Of a DNA stretch of 64,000 nucleotides, positions 35,817-45,383 are shown in pieces. The translations under genes were made by a program, and so were the position numbers. The notes beneath the pieces are model-generated. The model did no database searches. It saw only the letters and a list, made by a program, of their open reading frames with translations, and was not told where the DNA came from. Each line of letters opens with the position of its first letter. Position 1 is the first letter of the stretch. This DNA comes from Microbulbifer sp. VAAF005. Its GTDB lineage: Bacteria; Pseudomonadota; Gammaproteobacteria; Pseudomonadales; Cellvibrionaceae. Location of the stretch: assembly GCF_030012985.1 (NCBI RefSeq), contig NZ_CP120233.1, positions 4,831,001-4,895,000 on the forward strand. The letters are read 5' to 3'.

Positions 35817-36472
35817 TTAAGCTTTTTTTATCTTTTTTATTTCTCTCTCACCTTATTATATTCAGGGTTTAACTGACTTACATTTTTGTTGGTAGCGAAT
35901 TTTTTCTTAAAGCAATATTGAGTATAAAATTAAACTAGGTTAAATATGATTAGAGCTATTCTGCTGATAGCCATTCTGGTGCTGTCTAATTCACTAATTG
36001 CAAAGCCCCTCATTACCAAGGTTTCTGAATCTTTTGAGTTAAGTGGATCTAAAATATACACAGTTGACTCTGATATTCTCAAACGCAAATACGACTTGTA
36101 CGTGAAGTTACCATCAGGTTACTCGAACGATGACAATAAAAATAAGACCTACCCGATAATTTACCTTAATGATGGGCCTCATACATTTAAGGTTGCCTCG
36201 GGTGTTACACACTTTAAGGATATGGATAAAGCCATCGTAGTTGCTATTTCATTCGCTCACGGAGAAAACGGGCAGTATAGTCGAGTTCGAGATCTCACTC
36301 CCGTAGTCGATAGTGGGTGGAAGCGTTATACAACTGGTGGAGCCAGTAAGTACTTACAGTTTATTGAAAAAGAAGTAATGCCCTTTATTGAGGGGAGCTT
36401 TAGGGGGGATCCCACACGTAGGATTCTTTCAGGTCATTCATTGGGTGGATCTTTTGGTGCTTGGGTATTACT

Positions 36473-36475
36473 TAC
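36473..36475 (+). repeat. Target-site duplication TAC, left copy (right copy 37731-37733)
   Basis: TAC directly precedes the TG end of the element at 36476 and directly follows its CA end at 37730. A 3-base duplication is usual for IS3-family insertion. Confidence 0.85.
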
Positions 36476-36501
36476 TGATCCTACCCACCAACGACGGACA
36501 C
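36476..36501 (+). repeat. Left terminal inverted repeat of the IS
   Basis: It begins TGATCCTACCCA and matches the right end at 37705-37730 in inverse orientation with two mismatches in 26. Confidence 0.9.
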
Positions 36502-36537
36502 TCTCTTAAGCGATAAACTACGCAGCAGAGGTGCTCT

Positions 36538-36837
36538 ATGACAAGATCAAATAAACCAACCAAAACCACTCGTAAACAGTACTCAGAGGAATATAGAAAG
36601 GATGCCCTAGCACTTGCGCTCAAAGTTGGGGTAAGCGTTGCCGCTAAACAGCTTGGGTTACATCCTTCTCAGATTTACGGATGGCGAAGCAAGGCTAAGT
36701 TACATCAGAGCCGAGGGGATGCCGAGAGAGAGCTGGCCACAGAGAATGCTCGCCTTAAGCGGCAGCTGGCTGAGCAGGCAGAGGAGCTAGCGATCTTAAA
36801 AAAGGCCGCAGCGTACTTTGCAAAGAGCCTGAAATGA
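36538..36837 (+). CDS. IS3-family transposase OrfA (HTH)
   Basis: The 99-residue protein has the HTH_Tnp_1 pattern [39 protein letters not shown] and a leucine-zipper-like helix ([32 protein letters not shown]). It binds the IS ends. Its stop overlaps orfB. Confidence 0.94.
   Translation: MTRSNKPTKTTRKQYSEEYRKDALALALKVGVSVAAKQLGLHPSQIYGWRSKAKLHQSRGDAERELATENARLKRQLAEQAEELAILKKAAAYFAKSLK
36798..36804 (+). promoter_or_regulatory. Programmed -1 frameshift site A AAA AAG
   Basis: In the orfA frame the heptamer reads A AAA AAG, the classic slippery sequence. A -1 slip leads through 10 codons directly into the orfB ATG frame, giving the OrfAB transposase. Confidence 0.8.
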
Positions 36838-37700
36838 GGTACGCCTTCATGCAAAAGCACAGGCATGAATTCAGCATCAAAGCGATGGCCAAGGTATTGA
36901 ACGTATCTCGCAGTGGGTTTTACGACTGGGTGTCAAGATCGGCCGGCCAATCCAGGTACCAGCAGTACCGAATGCAGCTCGATAGCTTGGTACAGCAGCG
37001 CTTTATAGCCAGTAAAGAACGTAGTGGCTCTCCTCGCCTGACGAAGGAATTGGCCAGTGAGGGGAGTAAATATAATCAAAAAACAATTGCTGCCAGCATG
37101 CGTCGACAGGGCCTACGGGCTAAAGCCGCCAAGAGATATAAAGCCACAACCTATTCAAAACATGGTCTGCCAGTAGCTCCAAATCTGCTCGAGCAGAACT
37201 TCAATGCTGAAGGGCCGAATCAGAAATGGGCTGGGGATATAACCTACCTGCGAACGGAAGAAGGTTGGTTATATCTGGCTGTAGTGATAGACCTATATAG
37301 TCGGCTAGTTATTGGTTGGGCGATGTCAGAAACGATGACAGCTACATTGGTCTGTGACGCTCTTCAAATGGCTTTATGGCGACGTAAGAAACCTACGAAT
37401 GTTATCGTGCATACTGACAGGGGAAGCCAGTATTGCTCTAAAGATTATCAATCTTTGATTACAGCTTATGGTCTGCGGTGCAGCATGAGCGCCAAAGGTA
37501 ATTGCTATGATAACGCTTGTGCAGAAACATTCTTTCACTCACTTAAGGTAGAAGCAATCCATGGTAACCGCTTTCCCACAAGGTGCCTCATGCGAGAGAC
37601 CGTATTTGAGTATATAGAGATAGACTACAATCGAAATCGCTTACACAGCGCCAATGGCTATCTCAGCCCTGAGGCGTTTGAGGAACAACTAGTCGCTTAG
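36834..37700 (+). CDS. IS3-family transposase OrfB (DDE integrase core)
   Basis: The 288-residue protein begins with the HTH_21 region ([13 protein letters not shown]) and continues into an rve integrase core. The first Asp is in WAGDITYL, the second in [13 protein letters not shown], and the Glu in [12 protein letters not shown]. The ATG overlaps the orfA stop; expression is mainly as OrfAB through the upstream slippery site. Confidence 0.95.
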   Translation: MRYAFMQKHRHEFSIKAMAKVLNVSRSGFYDWVSRSAGQSRYQQYRMQLDSLVQQRFIASKERSGSPRLTKELASEGSKYNQKTIAASMRRQGLRAKAAKRYKATTYSKHGLPVAPNLLEQNFNAEGPNQKWAGDITYLRTEEGWLYLAVVIDLYSRLVIGWAMSETMTATLVCDALQMALWRRKKPTNVIVHTDRGSQYCSKDYQSLITAYGLRCSMSAKGNCYDNACAETFFHSLKVEAIHGNRFPTRCLMRETVFEYIEIDYNRNRLHSANGYLSPEAFEEQLVA

Positions 37701-37704
37701 TGGT

Positions 37705-37730
37705 GTGTCCGTTGTTGATGGGTAGGATCA
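37705..37730 (-). repeat. Right terminal inverted repeat of the IS
   Basis: Inverse copy of the left end, 24 of 26 positions identical, ending in CA and followed by the TAC duplication. Confidence 0.9.
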
Positions 37731-38141
37731 TACCAATCCACAGTTGTTTTCCACTTATATCCTGACAAGTCCTTCTCTTTGGTTTAAGGATGAAATGATC
37801 TTTGATTTGGAGAATAAATATGCAAGCCATAACAACACACTGCCTGTAAACGTCTATATTGCCACTGGCGCTTTGGAGACAATACAAAAGAGCCACATGC
37901 GTAATGATATGGTAGATGGGCATAAGAGATTTCTTGCTAAATTACAGTCGCGTAATTATCGTGGATTAAAGCTTAGTGGAGAGGTGGTGAGCGGTACGGA
38001 CCACTATTCCACTTTCCCGGTGGGGTTGGCAAAAGGTTTAAGGTGGGTATATCAGGATTTGTGGGCAATATAATAATTTTCGCGGTAAAAGAAGAGCTAT
38101 AGCCGCCCGCGACAAATGGTAGATCTGTTATGCTATTGGAA

Positions 38142-38729
38142 TTATGCGCGTTTGCCACTTTGTCCGGTCATTACTGCCGCGCCAATCATATGGGCTAAAC
38201 GTAGAGCTTCAGGGACATACCCAGTGTCAGTGGTTTGCTCTAACACCTGGGCGGCAATCTCCGGTTCACATCCCTGTACTTGAAAATGGAAGTTATTGTA
38301 GTTATGGATACTCCCAGCTTTCATCCGGGTTTCTTTACGCAGTAGATAGTCAGGAAAATTTTGCAGCGCTTTATCAATGGCTTGAATGTCTGGTGGTTTT
38401 CGCATTAACGCGATACAAGGGCGCTGTAAGATATCGGCCAGCTTGGGTAGATCAATAATATTGAAACCACCCACTGCTACTCCATCGGTCAATACGACAT
38501 TTACCTGGCTGTAGAATTTACTTTCTTTCAGCAGTGTGGCAAGTGTTTCTGTAGCTTCCATCCCATCTTTGCTTACCTGCCCCCAAAGCATCCCCTCAAA
38601 GCGAGTTTTGGTGCAGACAATACCGCTTACTTTTACCGGCGCACCCCTTCGTTTTTCAAAAGGGGCGTCATCAAAACCGATAACTCGGATCTGCTTCCTT
38701 AATCGTAATAATTCTGCCAGAGGCTTCAT
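38142..38729 (-). CDS. DUF99 family protein (endonuclease V-like fold)
   Basis: A 195-residue protein with the DUF99 pattern: IRVIGFDDAPF near the start, GIVCTKTRFEGMLWGQV, and VVLTDGVAVGGFNIIDL, followed by RPCIALMRKPPD. The acidic residues in GFDDAPF and LTDGV are in positions like those of the endonuclease V/RNase H metal site, so a nucleic-acid role is possible but unproven. DUF99 is best known from archaea. Its ATG shares a base with the end of the DUF1415 gene, so the two are co-translated. Confidence 0.85.
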   Translation of the reverse strand: MKPLAELLRLRKQIRVIGFDDAPFEKRRGAPVKVSGIVCTKTRFEGMLWGQVSKDGMEATETLATLLKESKFYSQVNVVLTDGVAVGGFNIIDLPKLADILQRPCIALMRKPPDIQAIDKALQNFPDYLLRKETRMKAGSIHNYNNFHFQVQGCEPEIAAQVLEQTTDTGYVPEALRLAHMIGAAVMTGQSGKRA

Positions 38730-39289
38730 TATTTCTTGTTGCCCTGAAGAAATAAGTAGGGAAATAACTTTAGTTTTTCCTCATGGCTTAATGATTCCAT
38801 GCGACGGATATTATTTTCTGGAATACTCTCTGGATCTGGATATAGATCAATCATTTTTTCCAGGTTTTCTTCTCTCAGCAGGTGTAAGATAGGATAGGGT
38901 GCGCGATTAGTTAGGTTTTCTGCATCGGCGGCTGCAGTGCCAGCAAATTGATAATCTGGGTGGAAGCTGGCTAATTGATAGGTGCCTACATAGTCGTTGC
39001 GTTCCAGTAACCACTCTGCTAAATCCAGGAACTGGTTGTAGTCGCTGAATTTCCCTAGGTGATTAGGGATAATCAATAAGGTGGTAAGCAATTCAGATTC
39101 CGAAGTGGTATCGAGCCGACGTAACTCCGTCAATAGATCACTGAGTAGCGCCTCGTCTCCTGTGGCAGGACTCACCTTGAGTCGAATTTGCCCTGCACGC
39201 AGAGGTTTGCGTGCGAAAGGGCAGAGGTTGAGACCGACAACCACATCAGTAAGCCATTGTTCTACCGCCTGAGTAACAGCTTTTTCCAT
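38729..39289 (-). CDS. DUF1415 family protein
   Basis: I prefer ATG 39289 (MEKAVTQAVEQWL); GTG 39304 inside the stop of the preceding gene is an alternative. The roughly 186-residue protein has VVGLNLCPFARKPL, LLIIPNHLGKFSDYNQFLDLAEWLL, LASFHPDYQFAGT and NRAPYPILHLLRE, all hallmarks of DUF1415. Its function is unknown. It is in an operon with DUF2058 upstream and DUF99 downstream. Confidence 0.88.
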   Translation of the reverse strand: MEKAVTQAVEQWLTDVVVGLNLCPFARKPLRAGQIRLKVSPATGDEALLSDLLTELRRLDTTSESELLTTLLIIPNHLGKFSDYNQFLDLAEWLLERNDYVGTYQLASFHPDYQFAGTAAADAENLTNRAPYPILHLLREENLEKMIDLYPDPESIPENNIRRMESLSHEEKLKLFPYLFLQGNKK

Positions 39290-39297
39290 TTGACTGC

Positions 39298-39831
39298 TTA
39301 CCACATAAGATCATCGGGGATCTGAAAGTCTGCATAGGGATCATCTTCATCTACCACTGCTGAACTTTCAGCAGGCCTGATTACGATATCGCTATTGCGC
39401 TCCGCAATTTTCTCGGCAATAACCCGTGGAACCAGCTCAAATTGTTCTCCCTGGACAACAATCATCAGGCGCCCCGCAATCAAGTGATCCCTTAATTCTT
39501 CGCTGACATAGATGGTTTTGATTTTTTTGTCGAAAGTGAAATTGTAAGTAGTTTCGCCCGAATAAGGTTGGCGATTTTTTTCCACCAATTGCTTGATTTG
39601 TGCGGCAATAGCTTTTTGCTGCGCTGCCGCATCCCGCTCAGCATTGAGGGCGCGATCACGAGCGGCTTTCTCTGCTTGAACCTTTTGTGCTGCGAGCTTT
39701 GTTTCATCAACCTGGGGTTGTGAAGACTTCTTCGCAACTTTCTGTTGCTTCCGCTTATCTTTGCTGATTTGTTTGGCTTTCTTTTTATCGACAAGTCCTG
39801 CCTGGAGTAGTTGGTCTTGCAATGAGGCCAT
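39298..39831 (-). CDS. DUF2058 family protein (YaiL-like, polynucleotide-associated)
   Basis: A 177-residue protein starting MASLQDQLLQAGLVDKKKAKQ, the typical DUF2058 N-terminus, then a highly charged Lys/Gln/Ala coiled region (about 20-85), and a C-terminal domain with YNFTFDKKIKTIYVSEELRDHLIAGRL and FELVP. E. coli YaiL is described as nucleoprotein- or polynucleotide-associated. It is the first gene of the DUF2058-DUF1415-DUF99 operon. Confidence 0.9.
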   Translation of the reverse strand: MASLQDQLLQAGLVDKKKAKQISKDKRKQQKVAKKSSQPQVDETKLAAQKVQAEKAARDRALNAERDAAAQQKAIAAQIKQLVEKNRQPYSGETTYNFTFDKKIKTIYVSEELRDHLIAGRLMIVVQGEQFELVPRVIAEKIAERNSDIVIRPAESSAVVDEDDPYADFQIPDDLMW

Positions 39832-39978
39832 AGTTTCTTCCCCGTAACAATCTAAGGTTTGGCAGCTGTCACCTGAGTAGGTTTTGCTAACACGCCTGGT
39901 TAAAAAACGATCAATTGTGTGAGTGAATACTCGTGGGAGTATTTTACCCGAAGATCGCTGTGCAACCGATAGTGATTT

Positions 39979-41073
39979 TTAAGGGGTCCATGGCTTACCT
40001 GAGGTAGCGGTTGCGATGATTTCATCGGGCTCTTTGCCGTCAGTCAGCATTTGTGCGCCGCCTGGAATCACCAGGGCTGAACCGGTAGCAATTGCAACGC
40101 GCTTGCCACTGGGAGTATCAATATTGCAAGACGATACCCTTAGCTGCCGTCCCCGGTGGAGGACCTGAGCTTCCAAAATCAAGTCGCCGCTGTTGAGTTT
40201 TGCGGGACGTGCAAAGCGAATGTGCATATCCAGGGTGGCAAAAATTGATCCGGCAGGTAAAGTTGAGTAAACCGCACCTCCCATAGTGAAATCTGCTGCC
40301 CATGCCAACAGGCCGCCGTAGATGGATAGGGTTCCATTGGAAAACCAGGGGGATGAGGGCATTGTCGAGATGCAGCGACCATTTTCCACTTCCACTGCAC
40401 GGTAGCCGGTAAGCATCCAGATGGGGTGGGTTCTTCCTTCACTGATAGTGGTTCGCTGGAGCTCTATGGGAACCTGCTCTGATAAGTGTGCCATATCGCA
40501 GAAGAACGTTTTTGGGGGAGGGCGAAGATAGGGGTCGGGTGTGTCCGTTGGCCCTAGGTCAGGCATGGGCAGTTCCTGATCTGGGTTGACTGGAAAGTCG
40601 GCAATAAGGCAGCGGGTACTACCGAAAGCCAAGGTCCTCCCCTCCTGATCGTTAATCTGGATACTTGATAACCCCACCTGGCTACCTGAATGAACAGTCG
40701 TAGCTCTGCCTACAATATTTTGGGTGCTGCTGGTGATGGGGCGGATAAAGCACATATTTAACTCTGACGTGCTCAGTACCTTCCCTGCTGGCAAGGTGGT
40801 CCAAATGGCGGATGCCAAGGGGGCGTCCGCAAACATGGCATAAATACCTCCCCAATAGATTCCTGTGCCATCGGCCAGCCAGGGTGTAATGGGCATGGAG
40901 TAGGTGGCCTTTCCCAGACCTGCCTCAGTGGGAGTCATTCCGGTTAGGCGCCAAAATGGGGGACCAGGTAAGCTGCCACGAATATAGCGTTTAAATGTGG
41001 CTAGGCCGGGTTGTTGTAACGCTCTGAGGTCACAGATGGCTCCGCGATGAACTTCGTCGGTAATATTGGTCAT
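39979..41073 (-). CDS. Tandem hotdog (PaaI-like) acyl-CoA thioesterase
   Basis: The 364 residues form two related hotdog modules in one chain. Each half has PFWRLTGMTP/PIWMLTGYRA, a TPWLADGTGIYWGGIYAMFAD / SPWFSNGTLSIYGGLLAWAAD helix, and a TTLPAGKVLST / STLPAGSIFAT strand followed by the FIRP/FARP turn. This internal repeat suggests fusion of a former dimer. The substrate is unknown, probably an acyl- or aryl-CoA ester. It is transcribed away from the secreted hydrolase at 41197 with a 123-base gap. Confidence 0.85.
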   Translation of the reverse strand: MTNITDEVHRGAICDLRALQQPGLATFKRYIRGSLPGPPFWRLTGMTPTEAGLGKATYSMPITPWLADGTGIYWGGIYAMFADAPLASAIWTTLPAGKVLSTSELNMCFIRPITSSTQNIVGRATTVHSGSQVGLSSIQINDQEGRTLAFGSTRCLIADFPVNPDQELPMPDLGPTDTPDPYLRPPPKTFFCDMAHLSEQVPIELQRTTISEGRTHPIWMLTGYRAVEVENGRCISTMPSSPWFSNGTLSIYGGLLAWAADFTMGGAVYSTLPAGSIFATLDMHIRFARPAKLNSGDLILEAQVLHRGRQLRVSSCNIDTPSGKRVAIATGSALVIPGGAQMLTDGKEPDEIIATATSGKPWTP

Positions 41074-41196
41074 CCCCCAGCCTCCAGTTGCATCTATGGA
41101 AAGGGTAATGTGGAGGGATTCTGGATGCGAGAAAGAGAGAAAATTGCTATGAAGCTTAGTACTTTATGGCTGCAAGTTTCTCTCCATGAATGGTAA

Positions 41197-42666
41197 CTAT
41201 GGTGCTAAATCAGGTAGTTTGGCTACGATATGGGTCTTGGTAATAGGCTTATCTTCCATATAAAGGTTGATCGTATTCTGGATCTCAGGGGAGGCCATAA
41301 ATAAATTATGACCTGCATTTTCCACTGTTACTTTGATGGCATTTTTGAACCCTGATATAGCTTCATGCTGGCTCTCTAGGTAGGTTCTTCCATCCAAGGT
41401 GCCGCTTAGTAATAAGACGGGAATGTTGCTGGTCGGCTTATTCCGGAATTTATCACCGAGGTCCAAATGTGGCGCCATGTTATCGTAGTGAAGTGAGAAG
41501 TTCAGATAATCTTGAAGTAGGGATTGTTTAGCCTGTGCTACGACTTGTGACTTACGTTCCCTGGTAATTCCGGAGGCTATATCCATTGCTATTGACATTG
41601 GGTGTAAGGTTATGGGAGTGCCGGGTTGTAGGAATTCACTAGGAAAATGGCGTCTGGGGACTTTATCAAAATTTAGAGTCTTGCCTTGATCCAAGTCGCG
41701 GTAAAATCGGAGAAGAAGGCTGGCACTTTTGGGATCAGCAATAAATGCCGAAGCAATTTGTTGCATATCCCTACGCTGTAGAAGGTAATCGGCTTTACTG
41801 CCATCTCGTTGAGGGATTTGAATTTTCAATGGTTGCAACTCCAGCTTTTTGTGGACTCTACTTATTAGAGTCTTGATATCTGGATAGCGTGCTTTTGCAT
41901 TAGGCTGTTGATCGATAGCTTGTTGCAGTCGATCTAAGTAGTAGTCTGTTCGGGCGGGTAGCTTGATAGTTTGAGCTAAACCTTCAACGCTGGATAAAAT
42001 TAGCTTATCAATGGTTCCTTCGATTTCTTTTATCGCTGCCAGAGATAGATGGCTTCCATAGGAGGTGCCCCATAATACCATTTTCTCGGCGCCCAGGTGG
42101 ATTCTTAGATCATCGAGATCGCGAGCGCTTTCTAACGTGTTATAGGCTGTTAAATTTACGCCATTGGCTTCCCAAAAATCCAAACACTCCCTCAGGGCTT
42201 TGCGGTGGTAATCGATATACTGAGAGTCAGTGGTGGCTTCAAGAGGCGGTACAATTTGTTTGGATTCACAATTGGGGAGGTCGTTAGAGCGACCGGTGCC
42301 ACGTTGATCCAGTGCGATCACATCTCCATATTCCCGCAGTGCCATAAACATATCGAATCGATAGTTGACTGCCATAATTCCTGAGCCGCCAGGGCCTCCC
42401 GCCAAGTATATAATTGGTGGCCCTGCTTTCTCTCCTGTGGCCGGAAATCTTATATAGTGAAGGGAGATTTTACGACTGTTCTTTTTGCTGCGATCTTCAA
42501 GTACCTGAATAGCCCCACTATAGCCTTCTGCCGTTTGTTTGCTCCATGTGGTAAAAGTATAGGCTTCCTCATTGTTAATAGGAGTTGCGGCCCCTTTAAT
42601 AGAGCTGGCTAGTAGCATGAAAACTGCTGCTGCAAGAGTAAATATATTTTGGAGCTTTTTCTTCAT
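41197..42666 (-). CDS. Secreted alpha/beta hydrolase, TAP/prolyl-aminopeptidase type
   Basis: A 489-residue exported protein with signal peptide at 1-27 (FTLAAAVFMLLASSIKGAA). The oxyanion loop is LAGGPGGSG, followed by VIALDQRGTGRSNDLPNCE. The nucleophile Ser is in LWGTSYGSHL, a cap domain lies in the middle, the acid is in LLSGTLDGRT and the His in ENAGHNLF. The C-terminal TAP-like domain is typical of secreted tripeptidyl or prolyl aminopeptidases. It probably works on peptides in the periplasm or outside the cell; substrate inferred. Confidence 0.88.
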   Translation of the reverse strand: MKKKLQNIFTLAAAVFMLLASSIKGAATPINNEEAYTFTTWSKQTAEGYSGAIQVLEDRSKKNSRKISLHYIRFPATGEKAGPPIIYLAGGPGGSGIMAVNYRFDMFMALREYGDVIALDQRGTGRSNDLPNCESKQIVPPLEATTDSQYIDYHRKALRECLDFWEANGVNLTAYNTLESARDLDDLRIHLGAEKMVLWGTSYGSHLSLAAIKEIEGTIDKLILSSVEGLAQTIKLPARTDYYLDRLQQAIDQQPNAKARYPDIKTLISRVHKKLELQPLKIQIPQRDGSKADYLLQRRDMQQIASAFIADPKSASLLLRFYRDLDQGKTLNFDKVPRRHFPSEFLQPGTPITLHPMSIAMDIASGITRERKSQVVAQAKQSLLQDYLNFSLHYDNMAPHLDLGDKFRNKPTSNIPVLLLSGTLDGRTYLESQHEAISGFKNAIKVTVENAGHNLFMASPEIQNTINLYMEDKPITKTHIVAKLPDLAP

Positions 42667-43209
42667 TGTTGTTAGGTATTCCTTTAGGTTTCTGTTTAAA
42701 TATTTTATTTTTCCAAGTGGGGGAAGCCGCTAAATAACCTTAAGTGAAACTTTCTCAGTCACGGCCGAAAAATACAGTTCCATTCATTTTTAAGTCGTTC
42801 ATTGAGCCTATGAGATAATTGTGGATTTCCGTAGTCCCATATGCTGATGCATCATTAATTTTATTGCTTAAGCCGGAACTAAATAAGCTAGGGGCAAAAG
42901 TTCTATATATTCTCATGGTAAAAGCATCAATTTGGTGGCCTCAAGAGAGGGTGGGTTCTGAAAAGCCACGCAAAATACAATATGTGGGCTGTATTTTTTG
43001 GCATACAGTAAGAGTGGTACCATTGGATTCTATAACCACAGGCTTCGGGGGTGGCTTTTTTCTTCATATGACTCCTGTATGCTTTTGTTATAGGAATTAC
43101 AGTGATAAAAGCAGGCTTTATAATTCAAGAGGCTGTTTTATTTTTATTATTTTCCTCTTTCTGACTTAAGATGTTCGAGCTATGGGATACTGACTAAAGC
43201 AGCTTTCTC
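42667..43209. other. Intergenic region with a weak hairpin
   Basis: About 540 AT-rich bases between two minus-strand genes. AAAATACA (42972-42979) pairs with TGTATTTT (42990-42997) and could end transcripts on either strand. An ORF on the plus strand here shows no motif or ribosome site and I do not call it. Confidence 0.4.
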
Positions 43210-44085
43210 TTATTGGGGCTTGCTACTCCCTTGCTGTAGGTTTGTTTTATATAGCCAGTCCAATCCTTGAATAGCTGTTGTTGGAAATGAAGTGCCATGA
43301 TTTGCTCCGGGAATAATGAGTAGCTTGCTTTCTATCTCAACTCCTTTTTCTTCGATTAACTTTCTGTGAAGTTTCTTTGCTCCCCCTACCATATCGTTGC
43401 GGGTTTGACTCTTTACTGGAGTTTCTAGGGAGCCTACTCCAACAAACACCTTCCGGGGAATAGGGCTGGGAGCGGCTTTGATGCTGAGAATGTTCTCACT
43501 GTCGTACCATATAGAGGGGCTGCCGAGGATGTAGTTGTTAAAACCGGTTGGTCTGGTAAGCAGCATATAAGTACCTAGTAGGCCTCCTAGAGAATGTCCT
43601 ATAAAAGTATGCCCACTTCCAGTTAGGCGATAAGAGTTGGATAGGTGGGGCAAAATGACGTCATGGATGAAAGTTGCATGCTCAGTTGCTTTGCCTGTCA
43701 AATACTTCCAGTTGTTGTCTGTAGTGGGGGTGAAATCTCGAATGCGGCTGACTTGATCGCTTGAGCCTTTTGAGTATGACAGTCCAACCAGGATGACTTC
43801 TTGTAGCTTACCAAATTCCATCGGCACTTGGGTTGCACCAGAAATGGTCTGAAAGGCCGAGTCTCCATCTGTTATCAACACCAAAGGATATCGACGATGA
43901 GGGGCGTTCATGTAACTTTTTGGCAGTTTAATGAATAGGGGGTAAATCCTTTTACTGGCTGGGTCCGCTAGTTCCAGGCTATGGCTGCGGGGGATTTGGA
44001 AGGGGATGGTATCCGTGTTGACCGAGCTCGACAGGCCTAGGGCAGGGCATAGAATAAAGAATAAACAAGCATAGAGTTTATTCAT
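43210..44085 (-). CDS. Secreted alpha/beta hydrolase, esterase D/Fes-like
   Basis: A 291-residue exported protein; signal peptide at 1-20. It has YPLVLITDGDSAF, IRDFTPTTDNNWKYLTG, the nucleophile S165 in IGHSLGGLLG, GSPSIWYDSENI and the active-site His in GANHGTSFP. It is the intact paralogue of the gene broken by the IS at 36476, sharing length, serine position and most motifs. The family includes enterochelin esterases and S-formylglutathione hydrolases; the secreted form and nearby TonB receptor would fit siderophore or ester uptake, but that is only inference. Confidence 0.88.
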   Translation of the reverse strand: MNKLYACLFFILCPALGLSSSVNTDTIPFQIPRSHSLELADPASKRIYPLFIKLPKSYMNAPHRRYPLVLITDGDSAFQTISGATQVPMEFGKLQEVILVGLSYSKGSSDQVSRIRDFTPTTDNNWKYLTGKATEHATFIHDVILPHLSNSYRLTGSGHTFIGHSLGGLLGTYMLLTRPTGFNNYILGSPSIWYDSENILSIKAAPSPIPRKVFVGVGSLETPVKSQTRNDMVGGAKKLHRKLIEEKGVEIESKLLIIPGANHGTSFPTTAIQGLDWLYKTNLQQGSSKPQ

Positions 44086-44868
44086 TATGAAGCAATCGGC
44101 TCAGCACTTAGCAGCCTGCCAAAAAGAAATCTAGTTGCAAATCTGGGCTTTTTGTAAGGTGATTTGATATATCCCATAAACGAAAGTGCCACTTGCTTAG
44201 TAAGTTACCACTAGGTCGGCTCTAATAAAAAGTCAGGAAAGTGCTTCAGCATAGCGAAATAATTGTAGATTGAAAACCGTTTGCATAAGTTTTTAGTCAA
44301 AAAAATGTGATTTTTTTCTAATAGGATGAAGAGTATGAATCTTTTCTGGATTTCAGATAAGTATGAGAATTTAATTTATTACTATGAAGTTGGAAGAAGT
44401 TAGTAATGCTATTTTTGTATTCCGCAATGTAGTTTTTCTGCGCTTGAGGTTGTTCTGTTAGTGGTGCCACCTATTGCTCTTTTATTTTTCCTCCTTTTGA
44501 AGGTTAATAGGCTACGATTTGATTAGTTTTGGTTTTTTTGCCTTACTATCAAATTTTTTGTTGGTTGCAATTTAGGCGTTGGTTTTTCCCACCTATTGGA
44601 GGTGGTCGTTTATCGTGTGTTTTCTTTGTCTGTTCTTTTGGGTTGAAGGGGGATTGTATTTCGATAAAACTAAAGTCTTAGATTAGTGTGCGATTTAAAA
44701 AGAAGGTTATGCTTGTACAACAAAAATAATTTGATCAAAAGCAAAATTGGTCGACTGCTTGTTTTCTTAGTGGCCCCTGGTGAATCTCTGTAGATTGCAA
44801 GATGATATTGCAAAATTTTCCAGAAGCTCGAAAAAACTAGTCGATCAGATGAGGCGGTTTACTAGAAA
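44086..44868. other. AT-rich intergenic region
   Basis: About 780 bases with no supported gene. It should contain the divergent promoters of the esterase and the ECF sigma gene, but I cannot place them. Confidence 0.35.
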
Positions 44869-45383
44869 ATGGAAAATTCTTATCAGGATGATGTGGCTCA
44901 CTGGGTAGGGGAATATGGATTAGATTTGAAGCGTTACTTTTCATCCAGGGTTAACCTGTCCGATGTTGATGATTTGGTACAAGAGGTTTTTATTCAGTTA
45001 TATGTTCGAATCAAAAAGTATGGGGGGAAATCGAAAATCCAAGAATATATATTTATGCTATGGCAAAAAATCTTCTAATTAGTCATGGCAGGCATCAGAA
45101 GTCGCGGTGCGGTGGTCTTCATGATTCAATTGATTACAAGGTGGATATTCCTTATATGATCAGTCCTGAACGTACGGTAATGGGAATACAGGCCTATGCT
45201 CGTGTACTCGAAGCCATTTTGGGGTTGCCGCCAAGGGCTGGCGCAGCTTTTCGTTTTCACCGATTTGAGGGGATGACTTACCAGGCAATTGCTGAACAGA
45301 TGGGGATTTCTAAGGAGTCGGTTAAAGAGCTAATACAGCGCGCATTGGTCAAGGTTAGGCAAGTGGTGGAAGAAATACCATGA
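44869..45383 (+). pseudogene. FecI-like ECF sigma factor with a frameshift at a G6 run
   Basis: The first frame (44869-45078) encodes region 2: YFSSRVNLSDVDDLVQEVFIQLYVRIKKYGG, then leaves frame. The second frame encodes IYIYAMAKNLLISHGRHQ and region 4 (LEAILGLPPRAGAAFRFHRFEGMTYQAIAEQMGISKESVKELIQRAL). Adding one G to the run at 45022-45027 joins them as YGGEIENPRIYIYAMAKNLL, giving 171 residues, the normal length of FecI-type sigmas. It lies 320 bases upstream of a TonB receptor, as in Fec-type systems, but no FecR anti-sigma gene is found between them. Confidence 0.85.

Larger units (their letters stand above)
36476..37730 (+). mobile_element. Complete IS3-family insertion sequence, 1255 bp
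   Basis: The element is bounded by TG...CA and by 26-base terminal inverted repeats (36476-36501 and 37705-37730) that differ at two positions. It carries overlapping orfA and orfB with a -1 slippery site. The flanking TAC duplication and the clean reconstitution of the host gene show a recent insertion. All DDE residues are present, so it is probably active. Confidence 0.95.
35946..38073 (+). pseudogene. Secreted esterase (alpha/beta hydrolase) gene interrupted by an IS3 element
   Basis: The left part (35946-36475) encodes a signal peptide (ending SLIA) and the hydrolase core with YPIIYLNDGP and the nucleophile S165 in SGHSLGG. The right part (37734-38073) encodes TSPSLWFKDEM and the His region GTDHYSTFP. 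Removing the 1255-base IS and one TAC copy restores an unbroken 289-residue frame (AWVLLTNPQLFSTY across the join). The family is the esterase D/enterochelin-esterase-like group. An intact paralogue of 291 residues with S165 in the same context is at 43210-44085, so loss of this copy may be tolerated. Confidence 0.9.

Noticed and set aside
42819..43169. Plus-strand ORF of 116 codons between two minus-strand hydrolase genes
   Set aside because: The composition is irregular, it has no recognisable motif, and it crosses the hairpin at 42972-42997.
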